Assembly: GCF_946478885.1 (NCBI RefSeq)
Contig: NZ_CAMLDX010000017.1
Span: 1 to 44,633 of the forward strand
DNA: 44,633 nt
Source of the DNA: an uncultured Bacillus sp.
GTDB taxonomy: Bacteria; Bacillota; Bacilli; Bacillales_B; DSM-18226
Reading direction: 5' to 3'
Part shown: piece after piece, positions 1 through 9,120 of the stretch
How positions within the stretch are numbered: the stretch's first letter is position 1
Layout of the letters: each line of letters starts with the position of its first letter
Notes under the pieces: model-generated
Seen by the model: only the letters and a program-made list of their open reading frames with translations
Databases searched by the model: none
What the model was told of the DNA's origin: nothing
Position numbers and translations under genes: made by a program

Positions 1-327
1 ATTACGAATGGAATTGTTGTAACAAATGACTTTAATTTAAATAAAGTGTGTGAATTACAACAGGTATCCGTTCTAAATATTAATGATTTGGCAAACGCAG
101 TTAAACCGGTGGTTCTCCCTGGTGAAGAAATGAATGTTCAGGTTATAAAGGACGGCAAGGAATACAATCAGGGTGTTGCTTACCTGGATGACGGAACGAT
201 GATTGTTGTAGAGGACGGCCGGGATTATATTGGAAGAAATATTGATGTCATTGTGACCAGTGTTCTACAGACATCTGCCGGTAGAATGATTTTTGCTAAA
301 CCAAAATTGCTGGAAAAAGCATTGTGA
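1..327 (+). CDS. yacL: PIN/TRAM-domain protein YacL, C-terminal fragment
   Basis: The reading frame is open from base 1, so the gene starts outside the window and only about 108 C-terminal residues are seen. The first residues ([17 protein letters not shown]) fit the end of a PilT/PIN nuclease-like domain. Residues from about 45 of the fragment onward ([33 protein letters not shown]) look like a TRAM RNA-binding domain, the usual architecture of YacL. Its position just before ispD is the Bacillus arrangement. The cellular role is poorly known; RNA binding or cleavage is inferred from the domains only. Confidence 0.85.
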   Translation: MTNGIVVTNDFNLNKVCELQQVSVLNINDLANAVKPVVLPGEEMNVQVIKDGKEYNQGVAYLDDGTMIVVEDGRDYIGRNIDVIVTSVLQTSAGRMIFAKPKLLEKAL

Positions 328-369
328 ACCTTTATTCCCGTCACGCCATAATACTATGAAACTGAAACA

Positions 370-426
370 AGCCTGAGGAGCATGCGGAATCCGTTTTGAA
401 CAAACGGGCTGTATGCTTCGCAGGCT
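370..426 (+). repeat. Long imperfect inverted repeat (hairpin)
   Basis: The arms begin AGCCTG at 370 and end CAGGCT at 426, with inner paired blocks (AGCAT/ATGCT and CCGTTT/AAACGG) around the loop TGAAC. There is no T tract after it, so it is not a standard terminator. It lies in the 163-base gap between yacL and ispD. It could be an RNA processing or stability element, or a small dispersed repeat. Confidence 0.6.
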
Positions 427-490
427 ATTCATTTGTTTGGAATATTGTTAAAATAGGGAATAAACATGTGCTATAGATAGGAGTATGGTT

Positions 491-1195
491 ATGGCTTATC
501 AAGTCATTCTTCCTGCAGCGGGCCAGGGGAAAAGAATGGGTGCGGGGAAAAACAAATTATTGCTGGAAATGAATGGAATGCCGATTTTTATTTATACATT
601 AAAGGTATTTGAATCGGATGATATGTGTAAGGGGATCATCCTTGCCATCAATGAGGCGGAAGGTCCGGAGTTCAGAAGCTTACTTGCGCGGTATGGAATT
701 ACGAAGGTTAGCAAGCTTGTGCCGGGGGGCAGTGAACGGCAGTTTAGTGTTTATCATGGCGTTCAGACCTTAAAGGATGATGAAGGAATTGTACTTGTTC
801 ATGATGCGGCACGACCCTTCATCGATATCGATCAGATTCATAACTTAGTTGCAGCAGCTGAGCAATATGGAGCAGCTGTGTTAGCTGTGCCGGTGAAAGA
901 TACCATTAAGAAAGCAGAAGGAAGCAGAGTAACAGAAACGGTAGAACGTTCCGGCCTGTGGTCTGTCCAAACTCCGCAGGCATTTCGCATTTCGCAATTG
1001 CGCCAGGCCCATGAGAGGGCTCAGGCTGAACATTTTGTTGGAACGGACGATGCTAGCCTTGTAGAGCGGATGGGACAGGATGTTATCATCGTTGAAGGAA
1101 GCTACGATAATATCAAGCTGACGACCCCCGAGGATTTATTCTTTGCTGAATCGATCATTCGAAAACGGAAAAGTTGGATGAACAGAGGCTGTTAA
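491..1195 (+). CDS. ispD: 2-C-methyl-D-erythritol 4-phosphate cytidylyltransferase
   Basis: This cytosolic enzyme joins CTP and MEP to give CDP-ME in the MEP route to isoprenoid precursors. The N-terminus has the glycine- and lysine-rich nucleotide-binding motif (AAGQGKRMGAGKNKLLL), followed by VHDAARPFI near residue 105 and TDDASLVE near residue 185, all typical of IspD. The product is 234 residues, the usual length. An ATG also exists at 485, but the AGGAG at 479-483 sits one base from it and seven bases from the ATG at 491, so 491 is chosen. ispF follows 135 bases downstream, as expected for consecutive pathway genes. Confidence 0.95.
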   Translation: MAYQVILPAAGQGKRMGAGKNKLLLEMNGMPIFIYTLKVFESDDMCKGIILAINEAEGPEFRSLLARYGITKVSKLVPGGSERQFSVYHGVQTLKDDEGIVLVHDAARPFIDIDQIHNLVAAAEQYGAAVLAVPVKDTIKKAEGSRVTETVERSGLWSVQTPQAFRISQLRQAHERAQAEHFVGTDDASLVERMGQDVIIVEGSYDNIKLTTPEDLFFAESIIRKRKSWMNRGC

Positions 1196-1330
1196 GCTAA
1201 AATATTGATGAAAAAGACCTGGAGTGACGGGCAGCGGGGTCTGTTCAGGCTAATCCAACTTAGCTAAACGTGTGCCTCGGGTGAATACCAACAGAATGCT
1301 TGTAACCAATGAATAAAAGGAGCTGAGACT

Positions 1331-1807
1331 ATGTTTCGTATTGGACAAGGTTTTGACGTGCATCAGTTAACAGAAGATAGGCCGCTCATTATCGGAGGCA
1401 TTACGATTCCATTTGAGAAGGGGCTGCTGGGGCATTCTGATGCAGATGTTTTATTACATACTGTTGCTGATGCCTGCCTTGGTGCAATAGGCGAAGGAGA
1501 CATCGGACAACACTTTCCTGATACGGATCCGGCATTTAAGGGAGCCGACTCAGGCATTCTGATGCAAGCAGTTTGGAAACTCGTGAAGAAAAAGGGCTAT
1601 ACATTGGTTAATGCCGATTGCACGATTATTGCTCAGAAGCCGAAGATGGCTCCGTATATCGGACAAATGAAGGATAATCTTGCCCAACTTTTGGAAACGG
1701 ATCCGGAAAATATTAATGTGAAGGCGACTACTACAGAGAAATTGGGCTTTACAGGAAGGGCAGAAGGGATTGCTGCACAGGCAGTGGTACTGTTGCGAAA
1801 AATCTGA
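1331..1807 (+). CDS. ispF: 2-C-methyl-D-erythritol 2,4-cyclodiphosphate synthase
   Basis: This enzyme converts CDP-ME 2-phosphate to the cyclic diphosphate with release of CMP in the MEP pathway. The product is 158 residues, the normal size for a trimeric IspF. The metal-binding GFDVH motif is at residues 8-12. HSDADVLLH near residue 35-43 and the C-terminal [21 protein letters not shown] segment are diagnostic. The ribosome binding site AAAGGAG lies 9-10 bases upstream of ATG 1331. It is probably co-transcribed with ispD. Confidence 0.96.
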   Translation: MFRIGQGFDVHQLTEDRPLIIGGITIPFEKGLLGHSDADVLLHTVADACLGAIGEGDIGQHFPDTDPAFKGADSGILMQAVWKLVKKKGYTLVNADCTIIAQKPKMAPYIGQMKDNLAQLLETDPENINVKATTTEKLGFTGRAEGIAAQAVVLLRKI

Positions 1808-1944
1808 ATCCTACCCAAAATTGAGTGAACGTGAAAAAATACTTCCTCTTGATTTCATTTTCCTCCGTTTAAATGTAAAATAGGAAATTGGAGACAAAAG
1901 ATGAAAAATAAAAAGTAAATTTGTATACATTGGAGGCATTTGCA

Positions 1945-3405
1945 ATGATGACAAAAGAAATCCGTGTGCGTTATGCTCCGAGTCCAACCGGACACTTACA
2001 TATAGGGAATGCACGTACAGCTTTATTTAACTATTTATTTGCGCGAAATCAACATGGTAAATTTATCGTCAGAATCGAAGATACCGATCAAAAGCGCAAT
2101 ATCGAAGACGGCGAACAAAGCCAGTTAAAATACTTAAAGTGGCTTGGCATGGATTGGGATGAAAGTGTGGATGTCGGCGGTCCGTATAGTCCTTATCGCC
2201 AATCTGAAAGAAATGATATTTACGCAAAGTATTACAACCAGCTTCTTGAAAATGGACAGGCATATAAATGCTACTGTACAGAAGAAGAATTGGCACAAGA
2301 ACGGGAAGAACAGATGGAAAGAGGCGAAACTCCTCAATACTCCGGTAAATGCCGACATTTAACTGCAACGGAGAGAGAACAGCTTGAAGCAGCGGGAAGA
2401 AAGCCGAGTATTCGCTTTTTAGTGCCGAAGGGTAAGATATTTGAGTTTGATGACATGGTAAAAGGACATGTGTCATTTGAAAGCGACGGCATCGGGGATC
2501 ATGTCATTGTGAAAAAGGATGGCATCCCAACCTATAACTTTGCTGTGACGATCGATGATCATTTGATGGAGATTTCCCATGTATTGCGGGGAGACGACCA
2601 TATTTCTAATACACCTAAGCAATTAATGATTTATGAAGCCTTGGGATGGGAGCCTCCAATCTTCGGCCATATGACGTTAATTGTGAATGAGAGCCGTAAA
2701 AAACTGAGTAAACGTGATGAATCAATTATCCAATTCATTGAACAGTATGAAGAACTTGGCTATATTCCGGAAGCATTGTTTAACTTTATCGCCTTGCTTG
2801 GCTGGTCTCCGGCGGGAGAGGAAGAGATTTTTTCTAAAGAAGAATTTATTAAGATTTTTGATTCCAGCCGTTTATCAAAATCACCTGCTTTGTTTGACAA
2901 GCAGAAGCTAGCATGGATGAATAATCAGTATATGAAAACGCTGGAGCTTGACCGTGTTGTGGAATTAGCGCTCCCGCATTTGGTTAAAGCCGGTTTGGTA
3001 AAGGAAAACCGAACAGAGGAAGAGGAACGCTGGGTTCGTGAACTGATCGCTCTTAATCAGGAAAAAATGAGCTTTGGCGCCGAAATTGTAGAACTGTCCG
3101 AATTGTTCTTTGCTGAAGATCTTCAAATAGAAGAAGAAGCAAAAGAGATTATTTCTGAGGAACAGGTTCCGGAGGTAATTGCCGCTTTTCTAACTCAATT
3201 AGATCAAGTTGAATCCTTTACAGTTGAAGAGATCAAAAAAGCAGTCAAAGCGGTTCAGAAAACAACCGGGCATAAAGGGAAAAAACTATTTATGCCGATT
3301 CGTGCGGCAGTAACTGGCCAGGTACATGGACCTGATTTAATGAAGACGATTGAATTGCTGGGAGAAACAAAAATTAGGGAACGTCTCCAAAGAATAATTG
3401 ATTAA
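1945..3405 (+). CDS. gltX: Glutamate--tRNA ligase
   Basis: This class I aminoacyl-tRNA synthetase charges tRNA-Glu; in Bacillus the same enzyme also misacylates tRNA-Gln for later amidation (family knowledge). The sequence shows the HIGH-type motif ([17 protein letters not shown]) at the N-terminus and KLSKRDES as the KMSKS equivalent near residue 255. The C-terminus is an all-helical anticodon-binding region. The product is 486 residues from ATG 1945, which has GGAGG eight bases upstream; the ATG at 1948 is the alternative. The next genes, cysE and cysS, are separated by a T-box leader, as in B. subtilis. Confidence 0.96.
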   Translation: MMTKEIRVRYAPSPTGHLHIGNARTALFNYLFARNQHGKFIVRIEDTDQKRNIEDGEQSQLKYLKWLGMDWDESVDVGGPYSPYRQSERNDIYAKYYNQLLENGQAYKCYCTEEELAQEREEQMERGETPQYSGKCRHLTATEREQLEAAGRKPSIRFLVPKGKIFEFDDMVKGHVSFESDGIGDHVIVKKDGIPTYNFAVTIDDHLMEISHVLRGDDHISNTPKQLMIYEALGWEPPIFGHMTLIVNESRKKLSKRDESIIQFIEQYEELGYIPEALFNFIALLGWSPAGEEEIFSKEEFIKIFDSSRLSKSPALFDKQKLAWMNNQYMKTLELDRVVELALPHLVKAGLVKENRTEEEERWVRELIALNQEKMSFGAEIVELSELFFAEDLQIEEEAKEIISEEQVPEVIAAFLTQLDQVESFTVEEIKKAVKAVQKTTGHKGKKLFMPIRAAVTGQVHGPDLMKTIELLGETKIRERLQRIID

Positions 3406-3421
3406 CATATTAACAAAAATG

Positions 3422-3710
3422 TAATATAGTAAAAATAAATAGGTATTGTGAAAATGTTGATGAGAAATAGTAAAAAAATGATGCTTATGAGGAAAGATTC
3501 CTCTGTCAGAGAGAACCATCACCGGCTGAAAGTGGTTTAAGCCTCTCATTTTTTGAATGCATCTCAGAGTCCTGTGCTGAACCTTTCAGTGCGTAGGCAC
3601 AGGCGGGGTCCAACCCGTTATCAGGACTGGAGTGGAGGCCTATTTCTGGGCTTAAACAGAGTGGAACCGCGCAAGCATGCGTCTCTGTCATGAGGACAGG
3701 GGCGCTTTTT
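3422..3710 (+). promoter_or_regulatory. T-box riboswitch, cysteine (tRNA-Cys) specific
   Basis: The leader before cysE contains a T-box sequence AGAGTGGAACCGCG at 3658-3671 followed by a terminator stem-loop. The stem I region has the conserved AGAGAG at about 3508 and a GAA-TGC-A specifier block, with the TGC cysteine codon at 3558-3560. The variable base in TGGA is A, which pairs with the U discriminator base usual for tRNA-Cys. Uncharged tRNA-Cys should stabilise the antiterminator and turn on cysE-cysS. A weak promoter candidate (TTGATT at 3398, TAATAT at 3422) overlaps the end of gltX; read-through from gltX is also possible. Confidence 0.93.
3679..3710 (+). terminator. T-box terminator
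   Basis: GCGTCTCTGTC (3679-3689) pairs over 11 positions, with two G-U pairs, with GACAGGGGCGC (3695-3705) and is followed by TTTTT. It is the off state of the cysteine T-box. Confidence 0.92.
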
Positions 3711-3748
3711 GGCATTCTTTACAATATATTACAAGCGGGGGTAAGTGC

Positions 3749-4426
3749 ATGTTTACGAAGCTGAAAGATGATATTGAAGTTATCTTTGAACAGGATCCGG
3801 CAGCAAGAAGCAATTTAGAGGTCATCTTAACCTATTCGGGGCTGCATGCCATTTGGGCACATCGGCTTGCCCATGCTTTTTATAAAAGAAAATGGTATTT
3901 TCTTGCCCGCGTTATTTCGCAAATCAGCCGCTTTTTTACCGGCATTGAGATACATCCGGGTGCAGTAATCGGCAGGCGCTTGTTTATTGACCATGGAATG
4001 GGAGTCGTTATTGGAGAAACATGTGAAATTGGCGACAATGTGACCATCTACCAGGGAGTGACATTAGGCGGCACCGGCAAAGAGAAAGGCAAGCGCCACC
4101 CAACGATTAAAGACAATGCCTTAATCGCAACCGGAGCAAAGGTGCTGGGTTCGATTACCATTGGAGAAAATTCAAAAATCGGGGCAGGATCAGTTGTTCT
4201 GCGTGATGTTCCGCCAAATTCCACCGTTGTTGGTATTCCTGGCAGGATTAAGGTGCAGAATGGACAGAAGGTGGATAAGGATCTCAATCATGCGAATCTG
4301 CCTGATCCGCTGGCAGAGAGACTGAAGGAAATGGAAGACGAAATCCTAAAATTAAAAGCAGAATTAGCGGGGCTTAAGCAGGAAAAGGAAAGGGGCAGTA
4401 AAGCGCATGGCTATTCAATTATATAA
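3749..4426 (+). CDS. cysE: Serine O-acetyltransferase
   Basis: This enzyme transfers acetyl from acetyl-CoA to L-serine, the first committed step of cysteine synthesis. The product is 225 residues. An N-terminal helical region is followed from about residue 65 by a left-handed beta-helix of hexapeptide repeats ([36 protein letters not shown]). The catalytic-type [10 protein letters not shown] segment is present. The start at ATG 3749 follows GGGGGT; an upstream in-frame start at 3677 would lie inside the T-box terminator and is rejected. cysE overlaps cysS by 20 bases, so translation is probably coupled. Confidence 0.95.
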   Translation: MFTKLKDDIEVIFEQDPAARSNLEVILTYSGLHAIWAHRLAHAFYKRKWYFLARVISQISRFFTGIEIHPGAVIGRRLFIDHGMGVVIGETCEIGDNVTIYQGVTLGGTGKEKGKRHPTIKDNALIATGAKVLGSITIGENSKIGAGSVVLRDVPPNSTVVGIPGRIKVQNGQKVDKDLNHANLPDPLAERLKEMEDEILKLKAELAGLKQEKERGSKAHGYSII

Positions 4427-5807
4427 TACTCTTACGCGAAAAAAAGTAGAGTTCATTCCTCTTGAGGAAGGAAAAGTAAAAATGTATGTGTGCGGACCGA
4501 CGGTATATAATTATATCCATATAGGAAATGCCCGGCCGGCCATTGTGTTTGATACCGTGAGAAGATATTTGGAGTTTCGCGGCTATGAGGTTAAATATGT
4601 ATCCAATTTTACGGATGTCGATGATAAATTAATCCGGACAGCAAAGGAAATCGGTGAAGAGGTTCCAGTGATCGCCGAGCGATTTATCAAAGCGTATTTT
4701 GAGGATGTATCCGCATTGGGCTGTCATAAGGCCAGCATCCATCCGCGTGTAACGGAAAATATGGATAGCATTATTGATTTTATTCAAATGCTGGTGGATA
4801 AGGGGTATGCTTATGAATCGGAGGGGGATGTGTATTTCCATACGCGGCGTTTCGCAGAGTACGGGAAGTTGTCCCATCAATCAATTGATGAGCTTCGGGT
4901 AGGTGCCCGCATTGCTATTGGGGACAAGAAACAGGATGCCCTTGATTTTGCTCTCTGGAAGGCGGCAAAAGAAGGAGAGATATATTGGGAAAGTCCATGG
5001 GGAAAAGGACGTCCAGGTTGGCACATTGAATGCTCTGCCATGGCAAAAAAATATCTGGGTGAAACCATCGATATCCATGCCGGAGGGCAGGACCTGGCAT
5101 TTCCGCATCATGAGAATGAAATTGCCCAAACAGAGGCGTTGACCGGGAAACCCTTTGCCCGCTATTGGATGCATAACGGGTATATTAATATCAATAATGA
5201 GAAAATGTCAAAGTCGCTGGGGAACTTTGTTCTTGTACATGATCTGCTGAAGATGCACGATCCGCAGGTATTGCGTTTCTTTATGCTGTCGGTTCATTAT
5301 CGCAATCCGATCAATTACAGTATTGATCTGCTGGAAAATACCCGCTCAGGATTAGAACGGATTAAAACATCTTATCAAAACTTAAAGTACCGCATGGAGA
5401 AAAGTGCAAATCTGGGAGAGGACAGTGACGATTGGGTGATCCAGATTGGCGGCCTCCGTAAAGCCTTTATTACGGCAATGGATGATGATTTTAATACCGC
5501 AAACGGGATTTCGGTTTTATTTGAACTGACGGCTCTGGCGAATAAATATTTAATGGAAAAAAATACAGATATGCATGTTTTCACACAATTTCTTAAGCAA
5601 TTTGAAGAAATATTCCAGGTTCTCGGGTTGCAGCTAGAACAGGAAGAACTTCTTGATGAAGACATTGAGACCTTAATTGAACAAAGAATCCAGGCCCGCA
5701 AGGATCGGAATTTTCAACTGGCCGATCAGATCCGCGATCAATTAAAGCATTTGAATATTATTTTGGAAGATACACCGCAGGGTACGCGTTGGAAGAGAGG
5801 CTCATGA
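4407..5807 (+). CDS. cysS: Cysteine--tRNA ligase
   Basis: This class I synthetase charges tRNA-Cys. The product is 466 residues, the typical length. The HIGH-type motif HIGN is at residues 38-41 and KMSKS is present in EKMSKSLGN near residue 268. Zinc ligands expected for the family are visible: Cys29 in MYVCGPT, Cys in HIECSAM near 209, and HHENE near 234-238. The gene overlaps the end of cysE by 20 bases. Control by the cysteine T-box upstream fits its role, because uncharged tRNA-Cys would raise both cysteine supply and charging capacity. Confidence 0.97.
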   Translation: MAIQLYNTLTRKKVEFIPLEEGKVKMYVCGPTVYNYIHIGNARPAIVFDTVRRYLEFRGYEVKYVSNFTDVDDKLIRTAKEIGEEVPVIAERFIKAYFEDVSALGCHKASIHPRVTENMDSIIDFIQMLVDKGYAYESEGDVYFHTRRFAEYGKLSHQSIDELRVGARIAIGDKKQDALDFALWKAAKEGEIYWESPWGKGRPGWHIECSAMAKKYLGETIDIHAGGQDLAFPHHENEIAQTEALTGKPFARYWMHNGYININNEKMSKSLGNFVLVHDLLKMHDPQVLRFFMLSVHYRNPINYSIDLLENTRSGLERIKTSYQNLKYRMEKSANLGEDSDDWVIQIGGLRKAFITAMDDDFNTANGISVLFELTALANKYLMEKNTDMHVFTQFLKQFEEIFQVLGLQLEQEELLDEDIETLIEQRIQARKDRNFQLADQIRDQLKHLNIILEDTPQGTRWKRGS

Positions 5808-5808
5808 T

Positions 5809-6240
5809 ATGCTTCATTACAAACAAAAGGTGAATGAAAAATTATTAAACAGCCTTGCTCTTGCCTATATGGGCGACGCAGTATATGAAACCTATGTGAG
5901 ATACCACCTGCTCCATAATGGACAGGTGAAGCCACATTTGCTTCATAAGGAGGCAACGCGGTATGTATCGGCAAAAGCGCAATCAGGAGTACTACATCAA
6001 ATGGTGGAGAGCGGTTTTTTTCATGAAGAAGAATTAACGATTATTAAGAGAGGGAGGAACGCCAAATCCGGTACGGTTCCTAAAAATACAGATGTACAAA
6101 CCTATCGTTACAGTACAGCGTTTGAGGCTTTAATCGGCAGTTTATATCTAGCGGGAAATCAGGAGCGACTTGAGGAAATCGTAACCAGGGCTTTTGAACT
6201 GGTGGAACCATTAAAGGGGGGACAGAGGAATGAGTCATGA
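5809..6240 (+). CDS. mrnC: Mini-ribonuclease III
   Basis: This is an RNase III-like enzyme without the double-stranded RNA-binding domain that matures the ends of 23S rRNA in Bacillus. The product is 143 residues, the Mini-III size. The catalytic acidic residues Asp23 (in YMGDAVYE) and Glu106 (in [12 protein letters not shown]) stand at the family's positions. It starts one base after the cysS stop and overlaps rlmB by 11 bases, indicating co-transcription and coupled translation. Confidence 0.95.
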   Translation: MLHYKQKVNEKLLNSLALAYMGDAVYETYVRYHLLHNGQVKPHLLHKEATRYVSAKAQSGVLHQMVESGFFHEEELTIIKRGRNAKSGTVPKNTDVQTYRYSTAFEALIGSLYLAGNQERLEEIVTRAFELVEPLKGGQRNES

Positions 6241-6973
6241 TTATATTATGGGTAAGAATCCGGTTATCGAAGCATTAAAGTCGGAGCGTGAAATTAATAA
6301 GATTTTGATTGCGGAAGGGTCGCAGCGCGGGCAGATGCAGCAGATAACAAACTTGGCAAAGGAATTGAATGTGCTGATTCAGTATGTACCAAGAAAAAAA
6401 TTGGACACAATGGTTGAAGGGAATCATCAAGGAGTCTTAGCACAGGTAGCTGCCTACCAGTACGCGGAGCTGGATGATTTATTCGCCCTTGCCAAGGAAA
6501 GGAATGAAGCACCATTCTTTTTGTTGCTGGATGAAATCGAGGACCCGCATAATTTAGGATCTATTATGAGAACGGCAGATGCATCAGGTGCACATGGGAT
6601 CATTATTCCGAAGCGTCGGGCAGTAGGGTTAACGGCAACCGTAGCGAAGGCCTCAACAGGCGCAATTGAACATATACCTGTTGTCCGTGTCACCAATATG
6701 GCTAGAACCATTGATGAACTAAAGGAAAGAGGAGTCTGGATTGCTGGGACAGATGCCAAAGGAAAGCAGGATTACCGGCAGTTTGACGGTACAATGCCGC
6801 TTGGCCTTGTGATTGGCAGTGAAGGCAAAGGAATGGGACGCCTTATCCGGGAAAAATGTGATTTTCTCATTCACCTGCCTATGACGGGTCATGTGACTTC
6901 TTTAAATGCGTCTGTGGCTGCAGCGCTCCTCATGTATGAGGTATATAGAAAACGCCATCCGCTTGGGGAATAA
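6230..6973 (+). CDS. rlmB: 23S rRNA 2'-O-ribose methyltransferase (RlmB/TrmH family)
   Basis: This SPOUT-class methyltransferase uses S-adenosylmethionine to methylate a guanosine ribose in the 23S rRNA peptidyl-transferase region. The product is 247 residues. The N-terminal substrate-binding domain has [12 protein letters not shown]. The SPOUT knot motifs are [13 protein letters not shown] near residue 104, [12 protein letters not shown] near 196 and [17 protein letters not shown] near 217. A GGGGGGA ribosome binding site precedes the ATG. The neighbouring mrnC also acts on 23S rRNA, so this is an rRNA maturation cluster. Confidence 0.93.
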   Translation: MSHDYIMGKNPVIEALKSEREINKILIAEGSQRGQMQQITNLAKELNVLIQYVPRKKLDTMVEGNHQGVLAQVAAYQYAELDDLFALAKERNEAPFFLLLDEIEDPHNLGSIMRTADASGAHGIIIPKRRAVGLTATVAKASTGAIEHIPVVRVTNMARTIDELKERGVWIAGTDAKGKQDYRQFDGTMPLGLVIGSEGKGMGRLIREKCDFLIHLPMTGHVTSLNASVAAALLMYEVYRKRHPLGE

Positions 6974-6975
6974 AT

Positions 6976-7482
6976 ATGGATATTTTATTAGTGGATGGTT
7001 ACAACATTATTGGGGCATGGCCTGAATTGCGGGGGTTAAAGAATAAGGATATAGCGGCAGCAAGGGATCTTTTGATTGAGAAAATGGCGGAATACCAGGC
7101 ATTTACCGGCATAAAGGTCATCGTTGTTTTTGATGCATACGGAGTTCAAGGAACCGAGAAAAAGGAGAAAAACTACAAGGTCGAGGTTATTTTCACGAAG
7201 GAGAATGAAACAGCGGATGAGCGGATTGAAAAGCTCTCTATTATCTTGAATAACCGAAAAACACAAATTCATGTAGCTACATCGGATTATACAGAGCAAT
7301 GGGCCATTTTTGGCCAGGGTGCATTGAGGAAATCGGCCAGGGAATTACATACTGAGATGAATTTGATTGAAAAAGGAATTGAAAAGAACGTCGATCATAT
7401 TAATAAAAATGCTCCGTTAGCAAAAATTCCATTGACGAGGGAAATGGCAGAAATTTTTGAAAAATGGCGTAGAGGAGAATGA
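6976..7482 (+). CDS. rae1: Ribosome-associated endoribonuclease Rae1 (NYN domain)
   Basis: The B. subtilis homologue (YacP) is known to cleave mRNA in the ribosomal A site. The product is 168 residues. The NYN/PIN-like fold is indicated by the N-terminal LLVDGYNIIGAW, the KVIVVFDAYG strand near residue 50, and THVATSDYTEQ-like sequence near residue 97, which together carry the acidic metal-binding residues. It starts two bases after the rlmB stop with GGGG as the ribosome binding site. It is the last gene before the sigH promoter. Confidence 0.9.
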   Translation: MDILLVDGYNIIGAWPELRGLKNKDIAAARDLLIEKMAEYQAFTGIKVIVVFDAYGVQGTEKKEKNYKVEVIFTKENETADERIEKLSIILNNRKTQIHVATSDYTEQWAIFGQGALRKSARELHTEMNLIEKGIEKNVDHINKNAPLAKIPLTREMAEIFEKWRRGE

Positions 7483-7488
7483 TCTTCG

Positions 7489-7518
7489 TTGACGTTATAA
7501 AAAATCGTACTGTATAAT
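7489..7518 (+). promoter_or_regulatory. Sigma-A type promoter of sigH
   Basis: TTGACG at 7489-7494 and a perfect TATAAT at 7513-7518 are 18 bases apart. The promoter overlaps the end of rae1 and lies about 40 bases before the sigH start. Confidence 0.82.
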
Positions 7519-7556
7519 ATCTCTAAGTATTGCTTAAGCAGTTGGGGGGGATCAGG

Positions 7557-8216
7557 TTGAATTTTTATGGAAGGCAGAAGCTTAATGATACTTTAACGCA
7601 TTATCTGGAGCTTGAGGACGAGGAGATCGTTGAATTAGTCCATAAAGGGGAAAGCGAAGCATTAGATTTTCTGATCAACAAATACAAGAATTTTGTAAGA
7701 GCGAAGGCGCGTTCCTACTTTTTAATTGGGGCTGATAAGGAAGATATTGTTCAAGAAGGGATGATCGGATTATATAAAGCGATTCGTGATTTCAAAGAAG
7801 ACAAGCTGTCATCGTTTAAGGCATTTGCCGAGCTTTGTATCACCAGGCAAATTATTACGGCCATTAAAACTGCTACAAGACAAAAACATATTCCATTAAA
7901 TTCATACGTGTCCCTAGATAAGCCGATTTATGATGAGGAATCGGATCGGACTCTAATGGATGTCATATCAGGAGCAAAAGTGCTCGATCCAGAAGAATTG
8001 ATTATAAATCGAGAAGAGTTCGACCAAATTGAAGTAAAAATGGCAGAACTGCTAAGCGATTTGGAACGTAAGGTACTTGCTCTCTATTTGGACGGGCAGT
8101 CCTATCAGGAAATTTCTGAAGAATTAAACCGACATGTTAAATCGATTGATAATGCCCTTCAGCGGGTAAAGAGAAAACTTGAACGGTACCTGGAAGTACG
8201 GGAATTCTCCTTATAA
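7557..8216 (+). CDS. sigH: RNA polymerase sigma factor SigH (Spo0H)
   Basis: SigH is the sigma factor for the transition to stationary phase and early sporulation in Bacillus. The product is 219 residues. Region 2 includes FVRAKARSYFLIGADKEDIVQEGMIG, and region 4 near the C-terminus has SYQEISEELNRHVKSIDNALQRVKRKL. I chose the TTG start at 7557: a GGGGGG tract sits about six bases upstream, whereas the TTG at 7530 is only about 5-10 bases from the expected transcription start. Its presence implies an endospore-forming lineage. Confidence 0.95.
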   Translation: MNFYGRQKLNDTLTHYLELEDEEIVELVHKGESEALDFLINKYKNFVRAKARSYFLIGADKEDIVQEGMIGLYKAIRDFKEDKLSSFKAFAELCITRQIITAIKTATRQKHIPLNSYVSLDKPIYDEESDRTLMDVISGAKVLDPEELIINREEFDQIEVKMAELLSDLERKVLALYLDGQSYQEISEELNRHVKSIDNALQRVKRKLERYLEVREFSL

Positions 8217-8310
8217 TTCTAGTATTATTTTTTACAAAAAATATACAAAAATCCGTTTTCGTTGTAGATGGAAGCGGGAAAATCCTCTATCGCCAGCTGT
8301 TATCCCCTAA

Positions 8311-8355
8311 GAAAACTGCTTTAACATGCCTCCAAAACAGTGAAGCGTTTTTCTT
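8311..8355 (+). terminator. Possible terminator after sigH
   Basis: AAGAAAA..GCTT and AAGCGTTTTTCTT form an imperfect stem around an inner ACTG/CAGT pairing, ending in a T-rich tract. The stem has mismatches, so it is only a candidate. The rest of the gap 8217-8363 shows no recognised gene. Confidence 0.4.
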
Positions 8356-8363
8356 ACCTATTA

Positions 8364-8406
8364 TTGACATGTATTACTGACCGTGATAAAGTTTTATAGA
8401 TATAAT
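8364..8406 (+). promoter_or_regulatory. Promoter region of rpmG-secE
   Basis: TTGACA at 8364-8369 is followed after 17 bases by TAAAGT (8387-8392) with an extended TGA before it. A second option is the perfect TATAAT at 8401-8406 with a weak CTGACC 18 bases upstream. The rpmG start is at 8427. Confidence 0.7.
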
Positions 8407-8426
8407 GACTAGATGCAGGTGTGAAA

Positions 8427-8570
8427 ATGAGAAAAAAAGTTACGCTAGCTTGTACAGAATGTGGTTCAAGAAACTATACGACGATGAGCAAAAAAGAATC
8501 AGAACGGCTAGAATTAAAGAAATACTGCGAACATTGCCAGACGCATACTACTCATCGTGAAACAAGGTAG
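8427..8570 (+). CDS. rpmG: 50S ribosomal protein L33, zinc-binding form
   Basis: This is a 47-residue protein of the large ribosomal subunit. Two CxxC pairs, Cys9/Cys12 and Cys34/Cys37, are intact, so it is the zinc-binding form. In Bacillus the cysteine-free paralogue is induced on zinc starvation (family knowledge). The ATG at 8427 follows AGGTG. The position directly before secE-nusG matches the rpmG copy of B. subtilis at this locus. Confidence 0.93.
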   Translation: MRKKVTLACTECGSRNYTTMSKKESERLELKKYCEHCQTHTTHRETR

Positions 8571-8621
8571 CTTTTATTTATAGTTTGATTAATGTTATAC
8601 TTCAGGTTTGGAGGTTACAAA

Positions 8622-8804
8622 ATGCAACGCTTCGTGAAATTTTTCCGTGAAGTAGGACGTGAAATGAGAAAGGTGAGCTGGCCGAAACGCAAGGAACTGA
8701 CCAGCTATACGATTACTGTTTTGGCAACTGTGGCTTTCTTCACTGTCTTTTTCGCCGTCATTGACTTGGGTATTTCCAAAGTGATTCGATTAGTTCTTGA
8801 ATAA
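8622..8804 (+). CDS. secE: Preprotein translocase subunit SecE
   Basis: SecE is the small essential membrane subunit of the SecYEG channel and clamps SecY. The product is 60 residues, the short single-spanning form usual in Bacillus. An amphipathic N-terminal part contains REMRKVSWPKRKEL, and one transmembrane segment follows (TITVLATVAFFTVFFAVIDL). The start at ATG 8622 has GGAGG upstream; an in-frame start at 8592 includes the ribosome binding site and is rejected. It lies between rpmG and nusG, the conserved order. Confidence 0.95.
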   Translation: MQRFVKFFREVGREMRKVSWPKRKELTSYTITVLATVAFFTVFFAVIDLGISKVIRLVLE

Positions 8805-8827
8805 CTCCTGTCAACTCATGGTATAAT
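8797..8827 (+). promoter_or_regulatory. Promoter at the end of secE
   Basis: A perfect TATAAT at 8822-8827 is preceded by TGG, making an extended -10, with TTGAAT at 8797-8802 nineteen bases upstream inside the last codons of secE. Transcription would start near 8834, just ahead of the terminator-like hairpin at 8851. Confidence 0.65.
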
Positions 8828-8850
8828 GGGAAGTAATACAGGAAAAGTTT

Positions 8851-8873
8851 AAAAGCCCGGAAACGGGTTTTTT
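8851..8873 (+). terminator. Terminator or attenuator in the nusG leader
   Basis: AAAAGCCCG pairs with CGGGTTTTT around a GAAA loop, giving a nine-pair stem including one G-U, and the sequence ends in six T. It lies about 20 bases after the predicted start of the promoter at 8797-8827, so it may attenuate nusG transcription or terminate secE transcripts. Confidence 0.75.
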
Positions 8874-9105
8874 GATTTGTTTCAAAAAGCAGAAAGTAAA
8901 TCTTGCCCCCCAACCGGCGGCTTCGATTTTGGGGAAATGTATCAGGAGAGATGAAGTTCTGACTGCCTGTAAGCTCCGATAAGTACGGCAAAGGATGAGA
9001 GAACCCCAAGACTAAGGGAATCTGGACTAAAGAATTTTGGCATTTGTTTAATAAAAAAATCATGTCTTCAGCTTAAAAGCATTGGACTAATTGTATAGGG
9101 AGGGA

Positions 9106-9120
9106 AGGACGCAGAGTCCT
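9106..9120 (+). promoter_or_regulatory. Hairpin between the nusG Shine-Dalgarno sequence and its start
   Basis: AGGAC (9106-9110) and GTCCT (9116-9120) form a perfect five-pair stem with loop GCAGA. The only strong Shine-Dalgarno sequence, GGGAGGG at 9098-9104, is 21 bases from the ATG, but six bases away if the hairpin is folded. Confidence 0.6.

Noticed and set aside
2069..2476. A 135-codon open frame on the minus strand inside gltX
   Set aside because: It is fully antisense to conserved GluRS sequence, with no start signals; its composition reflects the opposite strand.
8270..8391. Open stretch after sigH reading VFVVDGSGKILYRQLL
   Set aside because: It has no start or ribosome binding site, ends over the rpmG promoter, and could arise by chance; no family could be assigned.
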